This document shows, one piece after another, positions 11,676-22,835 of a DNA stretch of 64,000 nt. This DNA is from Spirometra erinaceieuropaei (taxonomy: Eukaryota > Platyhelminthes > Cestoda > Diphyllobothriidea > Diphyllobothriidae), in assembly GCA_902702965.1 (NCBI GenBank), contig CACRXP010000977.1, forward strand, positions 90,010 to 154,009. Direction: 5' to 3'. The position numbers and the translations under genes were made by a program. The notes under the pieces were generated by a model. The model saw nothing but the letters and a program-made list of their open reading frames with translations, was not told where the DNA came from and did no database searches. Each line of letters starts with the position of its first letter. The stretch's first letter is position 1.

Positions 11676-13550
11676 TTGTTAGGCCGCCATTTGTGTTCCA
11701 CCTACAGTCCCGCGCTTGTACCACAGATACCATCTAAGGGTAAGTGAAATAACCCTTTTTCGATCTTAACCAGCGTCACTTCTAATTGCATTGTTTTCAA
11801 AGGTAGCCGAGGGATCAGCGCATCGCAAGCCCTGTAGTACTCCATCGTTTATTCGGGGTTTTGCCTGGTGATGAAGGAAAGCCAGGTTAACGGCACGTAT
11901 TACGGTACGGTAGTTGATTGGACGGTAGTTGGAAAGAAGCGCCTCTCGCATTTGCCTTGTCCCCAAATTTGGCAACAATGACACCCGAGGAGAAGATTTT
12001 CCGTGGATTCCAAGGAAGTTCCGAAATTCAGTTTATACACGAGGGGAGAGCCGAGGCCACTATCACGAGCTTTTTCGGGTTAGAGTTTGCGAGCGGTTAA
12101 TTTCTGCCAGCCGAGTCAAACAGTTTAAAAGAATTGTCGGAACAAGCTCAAAGTTGTTCCTTTTTACTACTGATTTAACGAACGTGTGTACCTGGACCCT
12201 TTATGATCACCGTGAATAATGCCTTTGAAGAGCAGTATTGCCGTTCGGAATGTTTGTCTAACTAAAGCTCTCTGGGTGTCTGCCGATATAAAGTTTACAT
12301 AGCAAACATAAAATAAAGTTTATAAGTGTTTGAGTGCTGTTGAGGCTGTAGAGTTTTCTTATCCTAGATGTTGCAGCAGGTTTGCGATCTCAGTCTTTTA
12401 TGCCCAGAATTAATCACGTAAAAAGCAAATCACAACATACGGTCATTTTGCCGAAATGCATTTATAACTTTATTCAGATTTCGCCCCAAGGAAAGTTATG
12501 TGAACTTTTCGTTTGATGTCAAAATGCATTTTCCCCTCTAACTGTCACCCTCAAAGCACGTGTAACGATCGCAACATTGAGAAAGTCTAAAGCATCAAAT
12601 ACCAGTTTATCGACATTCGCTGAGTAAACTTCTTGGCTTTTCTTGCTGCATCCGTGAGTTCACTTTGTACGACAGTAGATAACGTGCAATAAGTAGGTCC
12701 ACACTGCTGAAAAAGAAAAGTTAACCATATTTTACGGGTTCTGAAGTCCACATCAGACCTTCGTGGACGAACCGCCCACTGGCAGTTCAATAGCACTTTG
12801 GAGCAGCTATGAACTTAATGTTAGAAGAAATAGTCGAGATGGCAAATATTTGAGACTGAGGTGCCCCTACCCCTATTCATATACTCATGAAATTGTCCTG
12901 CGTCAACCGCGCGAGCCACTTGCTTCACCATCCGAGAATGGATTTTCCCCTCTGTTATTGAAACTAAATCAGTTAAGTCTTTTGAAAACGCCACGTTTTT
13001 TTGAAGAGAACAAAGTTCTTGCGTTAGCTGGTGAGTCCAACAACAATGGTAAATGCACATTTCTTTTGTGTTGCTAAGTGATGTTCAGAGACTTTTTTTT
13101 ACCGAAAAGTTCCTTCGCCTCTATGTAAAAACCTGCTATCTCTCCCCCTTCCTGCTCTTCATAAATATTTTCTTTAGATGCTTGTAATGTCATCTGAAGG
13201 CAATTACGAATCAAATTTGAAGTAGTATGCACAAATTCGTCCCGTTTACAAGACGGGAAATAGGGACGCAGTTTTGTTATGGGCCTCATTTTGCGGTCTG
13301 GGTGCTAAGTGGGGTAGTGAACACCATACCTAAGTGAATGCGAATTTTCTGATGATATCACTGTCTTTAGGGTATGAGTTACTGTCGTTATGACACAGAG
13401 CGTTCGTTTTAATGCTCAACAAATACGATGTACGCTTCTTTCCGGGCTTAGGTTGTGACTGGCTGTTTAGGGTAGATAAGCTAGAGTTGATCGCTGCGGT
13501 CCCCTTTGGTTTTTGTAGATAACGCCTTCCAACAATTATTACCTAGTTCG
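11676..13550. other. Intron stretch without a recognised element
   Basis: Several short frames (up to 104 codons at 12763-13077) overlap antisense frames and match no family. No splice-supported exon is needed here because the coactosin exons on either side join in phase. Confidence 0.4.
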
Positions 13551-13554
13551 TTGG

Positions 13555-13697
13555 CATTTTGGCAGATTTTGAAGAATTCATTTTGACCCATCTGTGAAGA
13601 ACTGGGAGAGCTCAGTGAGATTCGAACCCACGCCAGCAAGGCGAAGGCTTCATTACATACCACGTTCTAACCACCTGAGCTACGATGTCCCTCGGGG
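13555..13697 (-). repeat. tRNA-derived SINE (family A), copy 1
   Basis: On the - strand: GGACATCGTAGCTCAGGTGG (A box), then CCTTCGCCTTGCTGGCGTGG, GGTTCGAATCTC (B box), then the tail CTTCACAGATGGGTCAAAAT. The same head and tail recur at 14070 and 26940 and the tail alone at 13850. It is a retroposed tRNA-like sequence, not a gene, since the acceptor stem is not complementary. Confidence 0.7.
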
Positions 13698-13849
13698 ATC
13701 CGTGGGTTTAATTCCATCTAAGTAGATTTACTCACACAGCCTATTGTAACCTGTGAAATTCCCTCAATCTGATACATTAAGCTGACTGCCCACGCAAGAT
13801 TTCCTAAATAATCAATTTATAATCCGCCTGATGGCTGCTAGGTTCGTTT

Positions 13850-13935
13850 ATTTATTAGGTGTTTTGGTGTTTTGATCCAACTGTGGAAAACCCGGCGACC
13901 TCGGTGGGATTCGAACCTAAGGCTTGAGTCATGTG
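13850..13935 (-). repeat. SINE family A, head-truncated copy 2
   Basis: On the - strand a B box (GGTTCGAATCCCACCGAGGT) is followed by GGGTTTTCCACAGTTGGATC and AAAACACC. The A-box half is missing, consistent with 5' truncation. Confidence 0.6.
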
Positions 13936-14069
13936 GTGGATTCTAGGTTTATTACTTAGAAAAATCTGTTAGGCTAGTCAGTTTTCTGTCAGATTCGGTG
14001 GATTACATACGTTACAGTGGACTGAGCGGGTAGCTTGACTTAAATGTGACCAAAATCACGACTCCCGGT

Positions 14070-14215
14070 GGGGCCTCGTAGCTCAGATGGCTAAACCGTT
14101 TTGTGTACTCAAGCTTTCGCCTTAATGTCGTGGGTTCGAGTCCCATCGAGGCCACCAAGTGTTTCCACAGTTGGGTCAAAATGTATTAATTAATTCCAAA
14201 TATCTTACATTAGAC
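14070..14215 (+). repeat. SINE family A, best-preserved copy with tRNA-like head
   Basis: The head 14072-14153 starts GGCCTCG and ends CGAGGCC, a perfect 7-bp acceptor stem, with A box TAGCTCAGATGG at 14079-14090 and B box GGTTCGAGTCC at 14133-14143; the T stem pairs. The D stem is broken (GCTC against AACC) and no convincing anticodon arm forms. It is followed by ACCA and the family A tail TTTCCACAGTTGGGTCAAAA. I read it as a SINE, since the same tail follows the other copies. Confidence 0.7.
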
Positions 14216-14933
14216 AGCACAGATTTTTACCGAATGCTTAGGGCCATAACCAAACTTCATTTATCGATGATCGAAATAACTGAGCATTGCCCACTGATCC
14301 CTTTTTTCAAAACTGCAAACAGGCCGACTTTAGAATAACTTCTTTGGAATTACTACTGGATATGCGCAAACTATCTACCGAGGTCTGAGGACAGCCCTGA
14401 AGTAGGCTACAAATAACCAGCCAATCGAAGATTTGCACAAAAGTAGTCAGTGAATACTAAACACCGGGAAGAGATGGCCGCGCACTAGTCTCCTTTATTT
14501 GGTGACACATGCATTTCAAGGACGCTTACCAAGATACGCGGAGGGCATGACTCAGCGTCTGTGTCAGAATTTATGGGGCGTTTTAAGTGGGGGCCAGGGG
14601 ACGGTATTAGAAGTACCTACGAGTTAGTGGAGTGAGTTAAATGGTTTCGAGTTAAAAAAATCACATCCCTCTTTTCTTCATGCACAGCCATCACTGATGA
14701 GATTAAGCGTTCAGTCATTTTGCATCCCCGGCTTGTTCGAATGCGCAGCAAATACAGCTGATTCATATCCTATTGGATAAACCACAGATGCGGACCCATT
14801 TAAAGTATGAAAAATACGCTCAGTGCAGTTTTCGTAGGCTCACTTCAAGTCAATCAACTTGAGATCAGTTACCGTTGTCGCATTTGGCATAAGATCTTGC
14901 TACACCGATCCGTATTGCTTACTCCTGGCGCCA

Positions 14934-15236
14934 GGACATGAAGGCTTTGATAGCACCGACCAGATATAAGGCTAAGAATTGCATGCAACCCGCTATAAGC
15001 AGGGAACAAAAGCAAATGTTTACCTCCGTAACTGGAGTCCCAAGTGTCCGGGAGGTTCGTTAGTGATCTAGGACGAATGATCTATGCGGAAAATAAGGAA
15101 ATGAGCAAAAAGTGACTGACTGTTGGAACATAAATTATATTTATACTGCGTTTTGGACTTATGCACTAAAACGGTGGCTCCGAAATTTTTCATCTTTTCA
15201 AAGGATGATATAAGATACAATATGTGGTGTATTTCC
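14934..15236 (+). repeat. Left copy of a 303-bp direct repeat next to the assembly gap
   Basis: The run from GGACATGAAGGCTTTGATAG to GTGTATTTCC recurs at 15749-16051 with an offset of 815. I count seven substitutions and no indels by eye. The left copy stops at the first N. Confidence 0.95.
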
Positions 15237-15748
15237 NNNNNNNNNNNNNNNNNNNNNNNNNNNNNNNNNNNNNNNNNNNNNNNNNNNNNNNNNNNNNNNN
15301 NNNNNNNNNNNNNNNNNNNNNNNNNNNNNNNNNNNNNNNNNNNNNNNNNNNNNNNNNNNNNNNNNNNNNNNNNNNNNNNNNNNNNNNNNNNNNNNNNNNN
15401 NNNNNNNNNNNNNNNNNNNNNNNNNNNNNNNNNNNNNNNNNNNNNNNNNNNNNNNNNNNNNNNNNNNNNNNNNNNNNNNNNNNNNNNNNNNNNNNNNNNN
15501 NNNNNNNNNNNNNNNNNNNNNNNNNNNNNNNNNNNNNNNNNNNNNNNNNNNNNNNNNNNNNNNNNNNNNNNNNNNNNNNNNNNNNNNNNNNNNNNNNNNN
15601 NNNNNNNNNNNNNNNNNNNNNNNNNNNNNNNNNNNNNNNNNNNNNNNNNNNNNNNNNNNNNNNNNNNNNNNNNNNNNNNNNNNNNNNNNNNNNNNNNNNN
15701 NNNNNNNNNNNNNNNNNNNNNNNNNNNNNNNNNNNNNNNNNNNNNNNN
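15237..15748. other. Assembly gap (512 N)
   Basis: A run of N. Frames that cross it are meaningless. Confidence 1.
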
Positions 15749-16051
15749 GGACATAAAGGCTTTGATAGCACCGACCAGATATAAGGCTAAGAATTGCAGG
15801 CAACCCGCTATAAGCAGGGAACAAAAGCAAATGTTTACCTCCGTAACTGGAGTCCCAAGTGTCCGGGAGGTTCGTTAGTGATCTAGGACGAATGATCTAT
15901 GCGGAAAATAAGGAAATGAGCAAAAAGTGACTGACTGTTGGAACATAAATTATATTTATACTGCGTTTTGGACTTATGCACTAAAACAGTGGCTCCAAAA
16001 TTTGTCACCTTTTCAAAGGATGATATAAGATACAATATGTGGAGTATTTCC
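15749..16051 (+). repeat. Right copy of the 303-bp direct repeat
   Basis: Begins with the first base after the N run and matches 14934-15236. Immediately after its end the foldback element at 16052 begins. Confidence 0.95.
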
Positions 16052-16945
16052 TGAAATGTTGACCGAAATTCTGAAGTGTTTTCGAGTAGAAAGGATTACG
16101 TAGGTGACCTTGTAATTTTGATTATTGTGCAGCGTAGTTCAGATTTCAGTCACACCTAGACACCCGGTTTCGAATGCGCTCCATTCCGGCGGCATGCAAC
16201 AAGACGCTCTACAAAATAACGACTTAAATGGTGTAACTTTTTACAGTAATTTTGCTGCTTTTATACGTTTGAATATATTTTATGGGAGCCATACACAAAA
16301 TATCCTTTTTCGTACTCATTAAGTAGCAGGTTATGCCTTCGGCAAATGCTGTACTCGGAGTAAAGGCATTTTTCGGTTTGAATAAAGTTTACCCGTTCCA
16401 GAATAACTTTGGATCCGACTTACTCTTATACTCAAGTTCAGGGTTTCCGAATTACAGGCTGTACATCTTTTGTGTATATAATCAAACATTCCTCATGTTA
16501 ATATGAAGATAACATATAGGACTGATCAAGTTTTGCAATGGATCTGAACCATGTTGTATAATTCATGGGGAGCAAGCTGTTCTGATGGTAGTTGGACAGA
16601 CAGAGTCCAAAGTTTTTTAAACTGAAAGCAACATTTCCATCAGGAATAGAACTTGAAGATGTCGTAATTTACGGCCGCATGAATACAGAAAAAGATCCTC
16701 TTGCGTATGTTTTCCATGGGGGTATACTTTAATTTGTAAAGACATCGAAAATAAGCGGACAAAAGTTTCACTAATATAGTAACCCTTTTTAATGAGCGCG
16801 GGTTTCGTATGCGGTCGGAAGGAAACGCATTCAAGAGCCGACATCCTTGCATGGCTAAAATATCTCACTGTAAATAATCAATATTATAACGTCATCTAAG
16901 TAATCATAACAATTGAAAGCACATTTAATGGGATACCACACCTAC
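16052..16945. mobile_element. Foldback element, diverged copy 2
   Basis: The left arm (TGAAATGTTGACCGAAATTC, GATTACGTAGGTGAC, GGTTTCGAATGCGCTCC) pairs with the reverse complement of the right part (about 16600-16945: GATTACTTAGATGAC, GCTCTTGAATGCGTTTCC, GGAAAACATACGCAAGAGGA). The match is clearly weaker than in copy 1, so this copy is older. The opening bases resemble those of the copy at 35366 (ATGAAATGTTGGCCAAAATT). Short frames inside are not genes. Confidence 0.7.
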
Positions 16946-17168
16946 TTTTATTGAAAGACCAAAGCTGTAAATGCCTTCGATCAGCTAAATGCGCAGTTAA
17001 AGTCCGATAATTGTACTACAAATTATTGAACCAGAAGTACCTTCATGTTATGGAACTGAGGTTATGTAAATATATAAAAAATGAAAATCGAGTTTGTCTT
17101 GTTAAATATTATAACGATAGATGGCAATTTTTAACCGGTTACTTATACATTTTGTTGCCTTTCTGCAG

Positions 17169-17409
17169 GTTTCAAATTGGTGGTGAAAGCTCTAACCTGA
17201 AGGTCCTTAACAAGGGAACCCAATTCGCAGAAATCACCGACCTTCTGCTGCCTACCGAAAGATCCTTCTTCTTCGTACGACTTATCATTGGAGACGAGCT
17301 TAGTCAACGGGCAAAATTTGGACTGATAACCTGGATCGGCAATGAAACGAAGGCCATGCAAAAAGCCCGTGTAGCTATGGAAAAAAGTCTTGTGAAGGAA
17401 GTTGTTCAG
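17169..17409 (+). CDS. COTL1: Coactosin-like protein, central exon (ADF-H core)
   Basis: The exon opens with the third base of the split Trp codon and encodes 80 residues, from FQIGGESS to KSLVKEVVQ, before donor GTAAAA at 17410. It carries the most conserved block of the coactosin ADF-homology fold: [19 protein letters not shown], then the helix ending KEVVQ. Family members read KFALITWIG and LVKEVVQ at these places. The acceptor is preceded by a pyrimidine-rich stretch (TTGCCTTTCTGCAG). The open frame continues upstream to 17011, but the residues there do not fit the family and lie in the intron. Coactosins bind actin filaments and counter capping; this role is taken from the family. Confidence 0.93.
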
Positions 17410-17662
17410 GTAAAAGCTTAACAGAGTAGAAAAGAGATATTTTTATATGCATATTCTGGGAAGTTCATTTATGAACTTCAAGGGGTAGATAAAAAAGAAT
17501 CCAGGTAGCAGATTCGAGACCCAACAATTTCCAGTGCTTCCAGCCGCCAATATTTTGACTCAGTATGGGTTAAAGCCGTACTTGCCAAATCAGTTATGGT
17601 GTGATTTAAAAAGGAATTACTTTAACTTTATAAGTAACTTATTTTGCTGCCTCCAATTGCAG

Positions 17663-17767
17663 AACTTTGCTGTGGAGCTCACGTTCAGTGAAGTAAGTGA
17701 ATGCTCTGAAGAAGCGGTTGCTGAGGTAATGCGAAAGGCTGGTGGAGCAAACTACGGTCGTGGATAA
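17663..17767 (+). CDS. COTL1: Coactosin-like protein, last exon
   Basis: The acceptor CTCCAATTGCAG ends at 17662 and the exon starts in phase 0 with NFAVELTFSEVSE, ending with RKAGGANYGRG and TAA at 17765-17767. Family C-termini read NFAKEF... and LKKAGGANY, so the match is clear at both ends. The intron before it is 253 bp, very short next to the first intron of about 17 kb. An AATAAA signal follows at 17788-17793. Intron 2 and this exon show no damage, so the gene looks functional. Confidence 0.93.
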   Translation, partial: NFAVELTFSEVSECSEEAVAEVMRKAGGANYGRG

Positions 17768-17787
17768 GTCTGCAAGCATGCGAAAAA

Positions 17788-17793
17788 AATAAA
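17788..17793 (+). promoter_or_regulatory. Polyadenylation signal AATAAA of the coactosin-like gene
   Basis: A perfect AATAAA lies 21 bases after the stop codon. This would give a very short 3' UTR. A second AATAAA-like site (CTAATAAAG) lies near 17942-17947 and could be an alternative. Confidence 0.6.
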
Positions 17794-17947
17794 CATATTA
17801 AAAAACGTCGGAAGGCCATTTTAAAATTTGCTGCCTCATGCAGACCACGGACTTACGCCTCCTCAGTTTTAACACTGCCGTTTTAATACCCAGTATGTAT
17901 TATATTTTGCAGAAGTAGAAGAGAGTCTTTTGAATATGAACTAATAA

Positions 17948-18262
17948 AGAATTTCAATTCCGAATATTGAAACTTGGCGTCAGATTTTCTCCTCCTATGG
18001 TATATCAATCTTTCGCCATCCTAGTTATGCTCGAAAATTCAGAAGATTAAAAAGTAATATTGTCATAAACCAAAAGGAACATTTCCTCCAGCTGTTCGAA
18101 AACAGAGTAGAAGAACTAAAGCAAAATAACTTAAAAGTCTGGTTAGAACGGTTTTATTCACACTGTCAGACTAAAAAGGAGAAGGATGCGACTTCGTACT
18201 TCATGATATTCAGAACTGACGCACTAAACTTATCGTATTTAACTTTGTTTAGACTTATCTAA
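17948..18262 (+). other. Open frame of 105 codons without an early Met, function unknown
   Basis: After two in-frame stops (17942-17947) the frame is open to TAA at 18260-18262. It encodes IETWRQIFSSYGISIFRHPS, then a Lys/Glu-rich part with a helix-like look (LQLFENRVEELKQNNLKVW). The first Met is late (about codon 83). The start of the peptide faintly recalls the RT-to-endonuclease linker of Penelope-like elements (RIL.PYGI...+P), but the rest does not. It could be a remnant of such an element, an exon of an unknown gene, or chance. Confidence 0.25.
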
Positions 18263-19440
18263 TGAAGACAGGATTTCAGTCAAATTACATACGCAAAAAT
18301 TGGTCTAGCTGAAAAACCACCGCATGAAAGATCCGCAGTCCTGTCATACGCGAACTGTTCCTGCATACAAATGAAGTCAAATTTAGCAACCATTTATTCT
18401 TAAATTTTGCTGTCTTAACTTAAAAATCCCGTTAATTTTGATTGGTTCTAACCGTTCTCTGTCGGAGCTTATAAAACATCACAGATGTGCTCAGCTATGC
18501 CATACATATGCACTTTACATCAAATGCGAAAAAATATTTTGATAAAGCAGGAGAGTCTTAACTTGTATATTACTAGACAGAACTGTAAGACAAACTCAAG
18601 CGACCTACGTCACAAAAAGAATACGCTGTAATAACATGACGTCACTTATCCTCAACCCCAGCCGACAGAACTTGGTTACTTGGAAGCGCCATTCAAAGCG
18701 CCATTCACAGAAGATTTAGGTTCATTCTAGCTAGATTTATGTCAAATCTGTGGCTCCTATTATGGATCTTCGAACACGCAGTTCTACTTTTCAAAAAAGA
18801 TAAACAAATTTGTGCAATGGAAAAAGAAATTGAAGATGAGCTCACAGAAACACGGAAAGTAAGTAGATATGAGATTCCATTTTCCGATTCTGCCTAAATT
18901 TGAGACAAACAGGGGGGTTTGGGATTAATTTCTCACATACAGCTCTAAGTCTGCTGCAGTGCATCTTCCTGCAGTCAGGATAAAGTTTTGTCATGAGTAG
19001 TAGTTATTCAAAAAGCAGGTCAGCCGTTGTGGTAGGTATTGTAGATTTTAGGATTATGCTGCACTCTAACGCTTCTGACACGCCCCCAGCTAGGGGAAAA
19101 GTTTAAATCAAAGGTCAGCACAGCAAATATTAGCGGTATGCCTTACGTTTGTTTTGTTAAAGTAATGCAAGTCTTTGAGGAAATGTCCAGAGGGCAAATT
19201 GTCACAGTGGTTCAGTCACATACAAGGCAATTTGCATTGTAATTGCATGCAGAAGTTAAAAATCCATCATAAGCAGGCTAATCCCAATCTCTGAGTACAC
19301 GGGAGCTGTCCAGTTAGAGCATAAAACAGGAAGGCTAAACCTCAGTTTAAAACAGGGTGGACCGAGTTTTCTTGTTGTTATTCAGAAAAGCAATCTATCG
19401 GAATCAAAAAATTACGCATGCAGGGTAGTGCCATTCTTGA
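18263..19440. other. Intergenic stretch, nothing recognised
   Basis: AT-rich sequence with many stops in all frames. No repeat shared with the rest of the window was seen. Confidence 0.4.
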
Positions 19441-19454
19441 CTGCCTTCTTTCCT

Positions 19455-19565
19455 CCACAATGCCTGTCACTGACGATGGGTTCGAGAGCGAATGTGAGAC
19501 ATCGGACTAATAAACCTCTTTTTCCAGCGTCGCATCCACTCTGTCATGTCTGCTGCCTGGAACTC
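19455..19565 (+). repeat. Diverged copy of the Penelope-like element tail
   Basis: The run CTGACGATGGGTTCGAGAGC, GAATGTGAGACATCGGACTA, ATAAACCTCTTTTTCCAGCG lines up with the tail blocks at 28912 and 45685 (GATGATGGATTTGAGCAGGA, ATCCGAAACGTCAGGCTAAT, AAAGCTCTTGTCC). Confidence 0.55.
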
Positions 19566-19569
19566 GCAA

Positions 19570-22500
19570 TTTCGTTTATATCGACAGTTCAGAGGACTGC
19601 AAAAATATTCCTTAAATCACCTGTTTCCTAGAAAGTTTCGATGAAGACTAAACAGACGCATCGTACAGACTGGACATACTCAGTAGATTTCGTTGAAAAA
19701 AGCCAAAACATCTGCGAAAGTTAAGTAGGAACGCAATGCAGTGCGGTTCAGACAACGTACGCGGCAAAGCCCCAACCACCCATCGAAGGGAAGAAATGAG
19801 TTGAAGCGCAATTCGTATAAAAGACTCGCAGACGGACACTGTGGTAGGGAGTAGACCCAGAAACTTGTGTTGCATGGAGATCAGGTACAGTAAAGGTTGT
19901 GGAGGCGAAAGCGTAGGGATTCTCGTGCTCAGCGCAAGATGACGGGCTTTAAATGACCTCAAAGGCTACCCAATGATGGTAGGTAAGCAATTTAACGTCA
20001 TAAAAGAAACAGTACGTGGAAATTGGGGACTTAGAGGACTTTCAAAACCTTTGAGGTGATATGTAAGGGGAAGGGATAACGGTGCACAAAAAGATTAACT
20101 TACGCGGCCGCAAGTGATGTTTATTTTCACTTCCTGAAGTATATCGCTGTATGGGATTTCCTCGTTCCGTTCCGTTGTTATAACGCAACATGCCTATTAC
20201 CAATTACTACAGATCCCACTCGTATAAGCTCTTTTTAAACTGTTTATGCATTGGAGGTGATTTTTGGACTGTCACGCGTTTCTTTCCTAGTTTTAGTCAT
20301 GCCAGTGGACAAATTTAGCGGTCTGACGTTATAGTAGGTAATTCTTCATACTCTCAACTATAAGTCTAAGACAGTTTTTTTGTCCTCAGTGGTGAGCAGC
20401 TGGATCACGTAGCACGCAGTTTGTATTAATTGCAATCACAACAATGCTTTCCAGCGGACTAGAATGAGTAATTAGACGTCACAGTATGCGATTAAACACA
20501 AGTTCACTCACTGTAGTTTTAGACGTCTTTTTGCATGCCTTAGAAAGCGGCCAGACAGTATAGGAGTAATTTCTCTAACACTAATGACCTCCGTGACGAC
20601 CGAGTGAGCATTTGGACGACAAAACGTGCCGTGTTGTCCGGCTGTTTAGTACGGCAGGAAATAGTCTACGGCTGTTATGAGAAGAATTATGGTCGACCAC
20701 TTGCTGCGACGTCTGATTACTCGTTCTGGTGCGTTAGGCCGCACTTCTATGGATGGAATAAGAAGAACAGCCAGTTATACGGTCTGGCTGCCCAATAATG
20801 AAAAGGAATCCCGTCTACTGCATAAGACAGGACGAACGTTTGATTGTTAATTTCGGCACGAAAAAAGCTGCTGGTATGACTAGAACTAGAAATGCTATGC
20901 ATGACAGCACTGGGGCTTGCAGCCTGCATATCAAGCTATCTAAACGAAATACAGAGCAACCCTATAGCTATATATTTCAGGGAGTGTATATAAACTCCGA
21001 TTGACTTTTCAGCTATAGAAACCGGGGTTTGAGTGTTTTGACATCAGAATACGTGAATCAATGGACTGTATTTCTCAAGACATTATTATAATGTCATGGT
21101 TATTTTTCAGACTCAAATGCACCACAGGTCTTGACAATTTTATACCCCTTTGTTTATAATGGGTGCGTTTCACTGGTCATCCATGATTGCAAAATGGAAA
21201 TGTCCCTTTCCACGTGCGTGCCAGCATCTGAAGTTAGCATATAGTTGACAGATAACAACTAGTAGCCTGATTAACCATAGATGGTCGTCTGGCCTTTACG
21301 ATTGCGCAGAAAGCTTGCATCAAGATTACTCATTCGAATACATATGCTATTCCCAACCCTGACAAATTTGTCGTCTCATTTTGTAAGCACGTTTCAAATA
21401 CAAACGACAATCACGAGCAGGTATCAAAAGCATAGGCTTATCTACAAATCATCATTACAGCAACCCTTACCATCCAAACAGGCACAATGAAATTTGGGCT
21501 ATTTAACTCAGTCATCTGCGGGCAAAATAATTTCATGCAGCTATTACGGCTATCACAATCCAAAGCTAATTCATCTAAAGCCAACAGATATTTGAGTTCG
21601 GGATAACTGCTCACAGTTGTCCGGCCCTAGCTACAGGTTTTTGCAGATCCTCGTTCCCCCCCCCCCTCTCGAACACCCCCCAACCAGCTCTGGTCAAACC
21701 AACTCGCCTCCACCATTTTTGAGTTTCCATCCAGATGCAGTTGTCCTGCATAATTAAATTGGCCTGGCAAGAATGCATCCAAGAAATCTACTTTAGCCTA
21801 CAGAGGACTGCTGATCCACGGGTGGTGTCGCCTTCATTGTCGCACTTGGGTGACGGCAGAAACAAACCAGACACCTGTTGTCAAAGTCAGTTGACCTATT
21901 TTTAGGGTTGATGCGTCGCTAGTTGCCATAGTTTGGCGGAGGGCAACCTGATCTGGAATCCAAGACCGTCCTTTCAATTAACATTCGCGAGCTAATTGAC
22001 TGCCAGACAACAGTCTGTCAGCAGAGGTTTTCGGTCTCGAGCGAGAATAAGATTCGGAGTGGTTATATGACTAGATGGAGGAAGGATTGAGTCCTTGCCT
22101 CAGTTTTATGTCATAAACGAGCGAACTTGCCCCTCAGTATGGGTTGTTTTTGATGACAGAAAACCGAGCTCTGTACTAGTCTTTATTTGTTTGTTGCCGT
22201 ATTCCCCGATTACTGATGTTTTGCGGCATACGATGAAGCAATGCCACTGGCAACTCAAAATGACTGCAATCCTTTTCGGTCATCCTCAGTTACCTTTGTC
22301 AAAGTGCTGTGTGCAGATAAGTAAGCAGGTCATGGCGAAGAGAGGAATACGCCTTATTGTGAAAGTTAAAATCGAAATATTTGCTGTCAGTTTGGTAGAT
22401 TTAGTATGAGATCGAAAAGTTTCACTTACTCAGGATGTTGTGTTAGCGTAAACCGTCCATCGGATTAAATGTACGAGGTCAGGGGTAAAGTAAAACTGCA

Positions 22501-22760
22501 AGTATTCCCACCGTACTCTACTTTTACGTATAGTTTAATGAAGACTACTTTTGTCGCATATGCAGGCCTATTAAAACGTTCGTTTGACAAGAAGTGCGAT
22601 CAACGGAAAAGAGTGTACGCAGAAATTTTTCAACAAGAAAATGAACGGCAAACAGCATACCGTTATTAAAGAATTCAGTGGGTAAATTTGAGCGTGGAAC
22701 ATCACCTAAAACGTTATGCAAAATAAAAAACAATGATAAAAATGATACTTACTAGGGTTG
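19570..22760. other. Intergenic stretch, no supported gene
   Basis: A C11 homopolymer lies at 21656-21666. Frames up to 104 codons (19648-19962 -, 22095-22409 +) have no family match and overlap frames on the other strand. No repeat family from elsewhere in the window was recognised. Confidence 0.4.
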
Positions 22761-22762
22761 AA

Positions 22763-22803
22763 GAAGGAGACACGATCGTCGGGACAAGAGCTTTATTATT
22801 AAC
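22763..22803 (-). repeat. Fragment of the Penelope-like element tail
   Basis: On the - strand it reads TAATAAAGCTCTTGTCCCGA then CGATCGTGTCTCCTTCTTCA, the same blocks as the tail at 28950-28990. It lies on the 3' side of the minus-strand Penelope-like element, separated from it by a SINE, so it may be that element's own end. Confidence 0.6.
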
Positions 22804-22835
22804 TCTATTAGCCTTACTAGGGTAGAATAGCATTA

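Larger units (their letters stand above)
76..17168 (+). other. Giant intron of the coactosin-like gene
   Basis: The donor GTAAGT is at 76-81 and the acceptor TTTCTGCAG ends at 17168. The flanking exons join in phase (TG + G = Trp), and the family alignment across the join needs no insertion or deletion, so no missing exon has to be assumed. The intron is about 17.1 kb and holds LINE, SINE, foldback and telomere-like repeats plus a 512-base assembly gap. The gap and the duplicated sequence beside it make the true length uncertain. Confidence 0.8.

Noticed and set aside
11929..13077. Short plus-strand frames as further coactosin exons
   Set aside because: The exons at 1-75 and 17169 join in phase with full family alignment, so no exon is missing.
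14072..14153. tRNA gene
   Set aside because: Acceptor and T stems pair, but the D stem is broken, there is no anticodon arm, and the sequence is followed by a SINE tail shared with three other loci.
15068..15878. Several long open frames over 15068-15878
   Set aside because: They consist almost only of N; they are artefacts of the gap.
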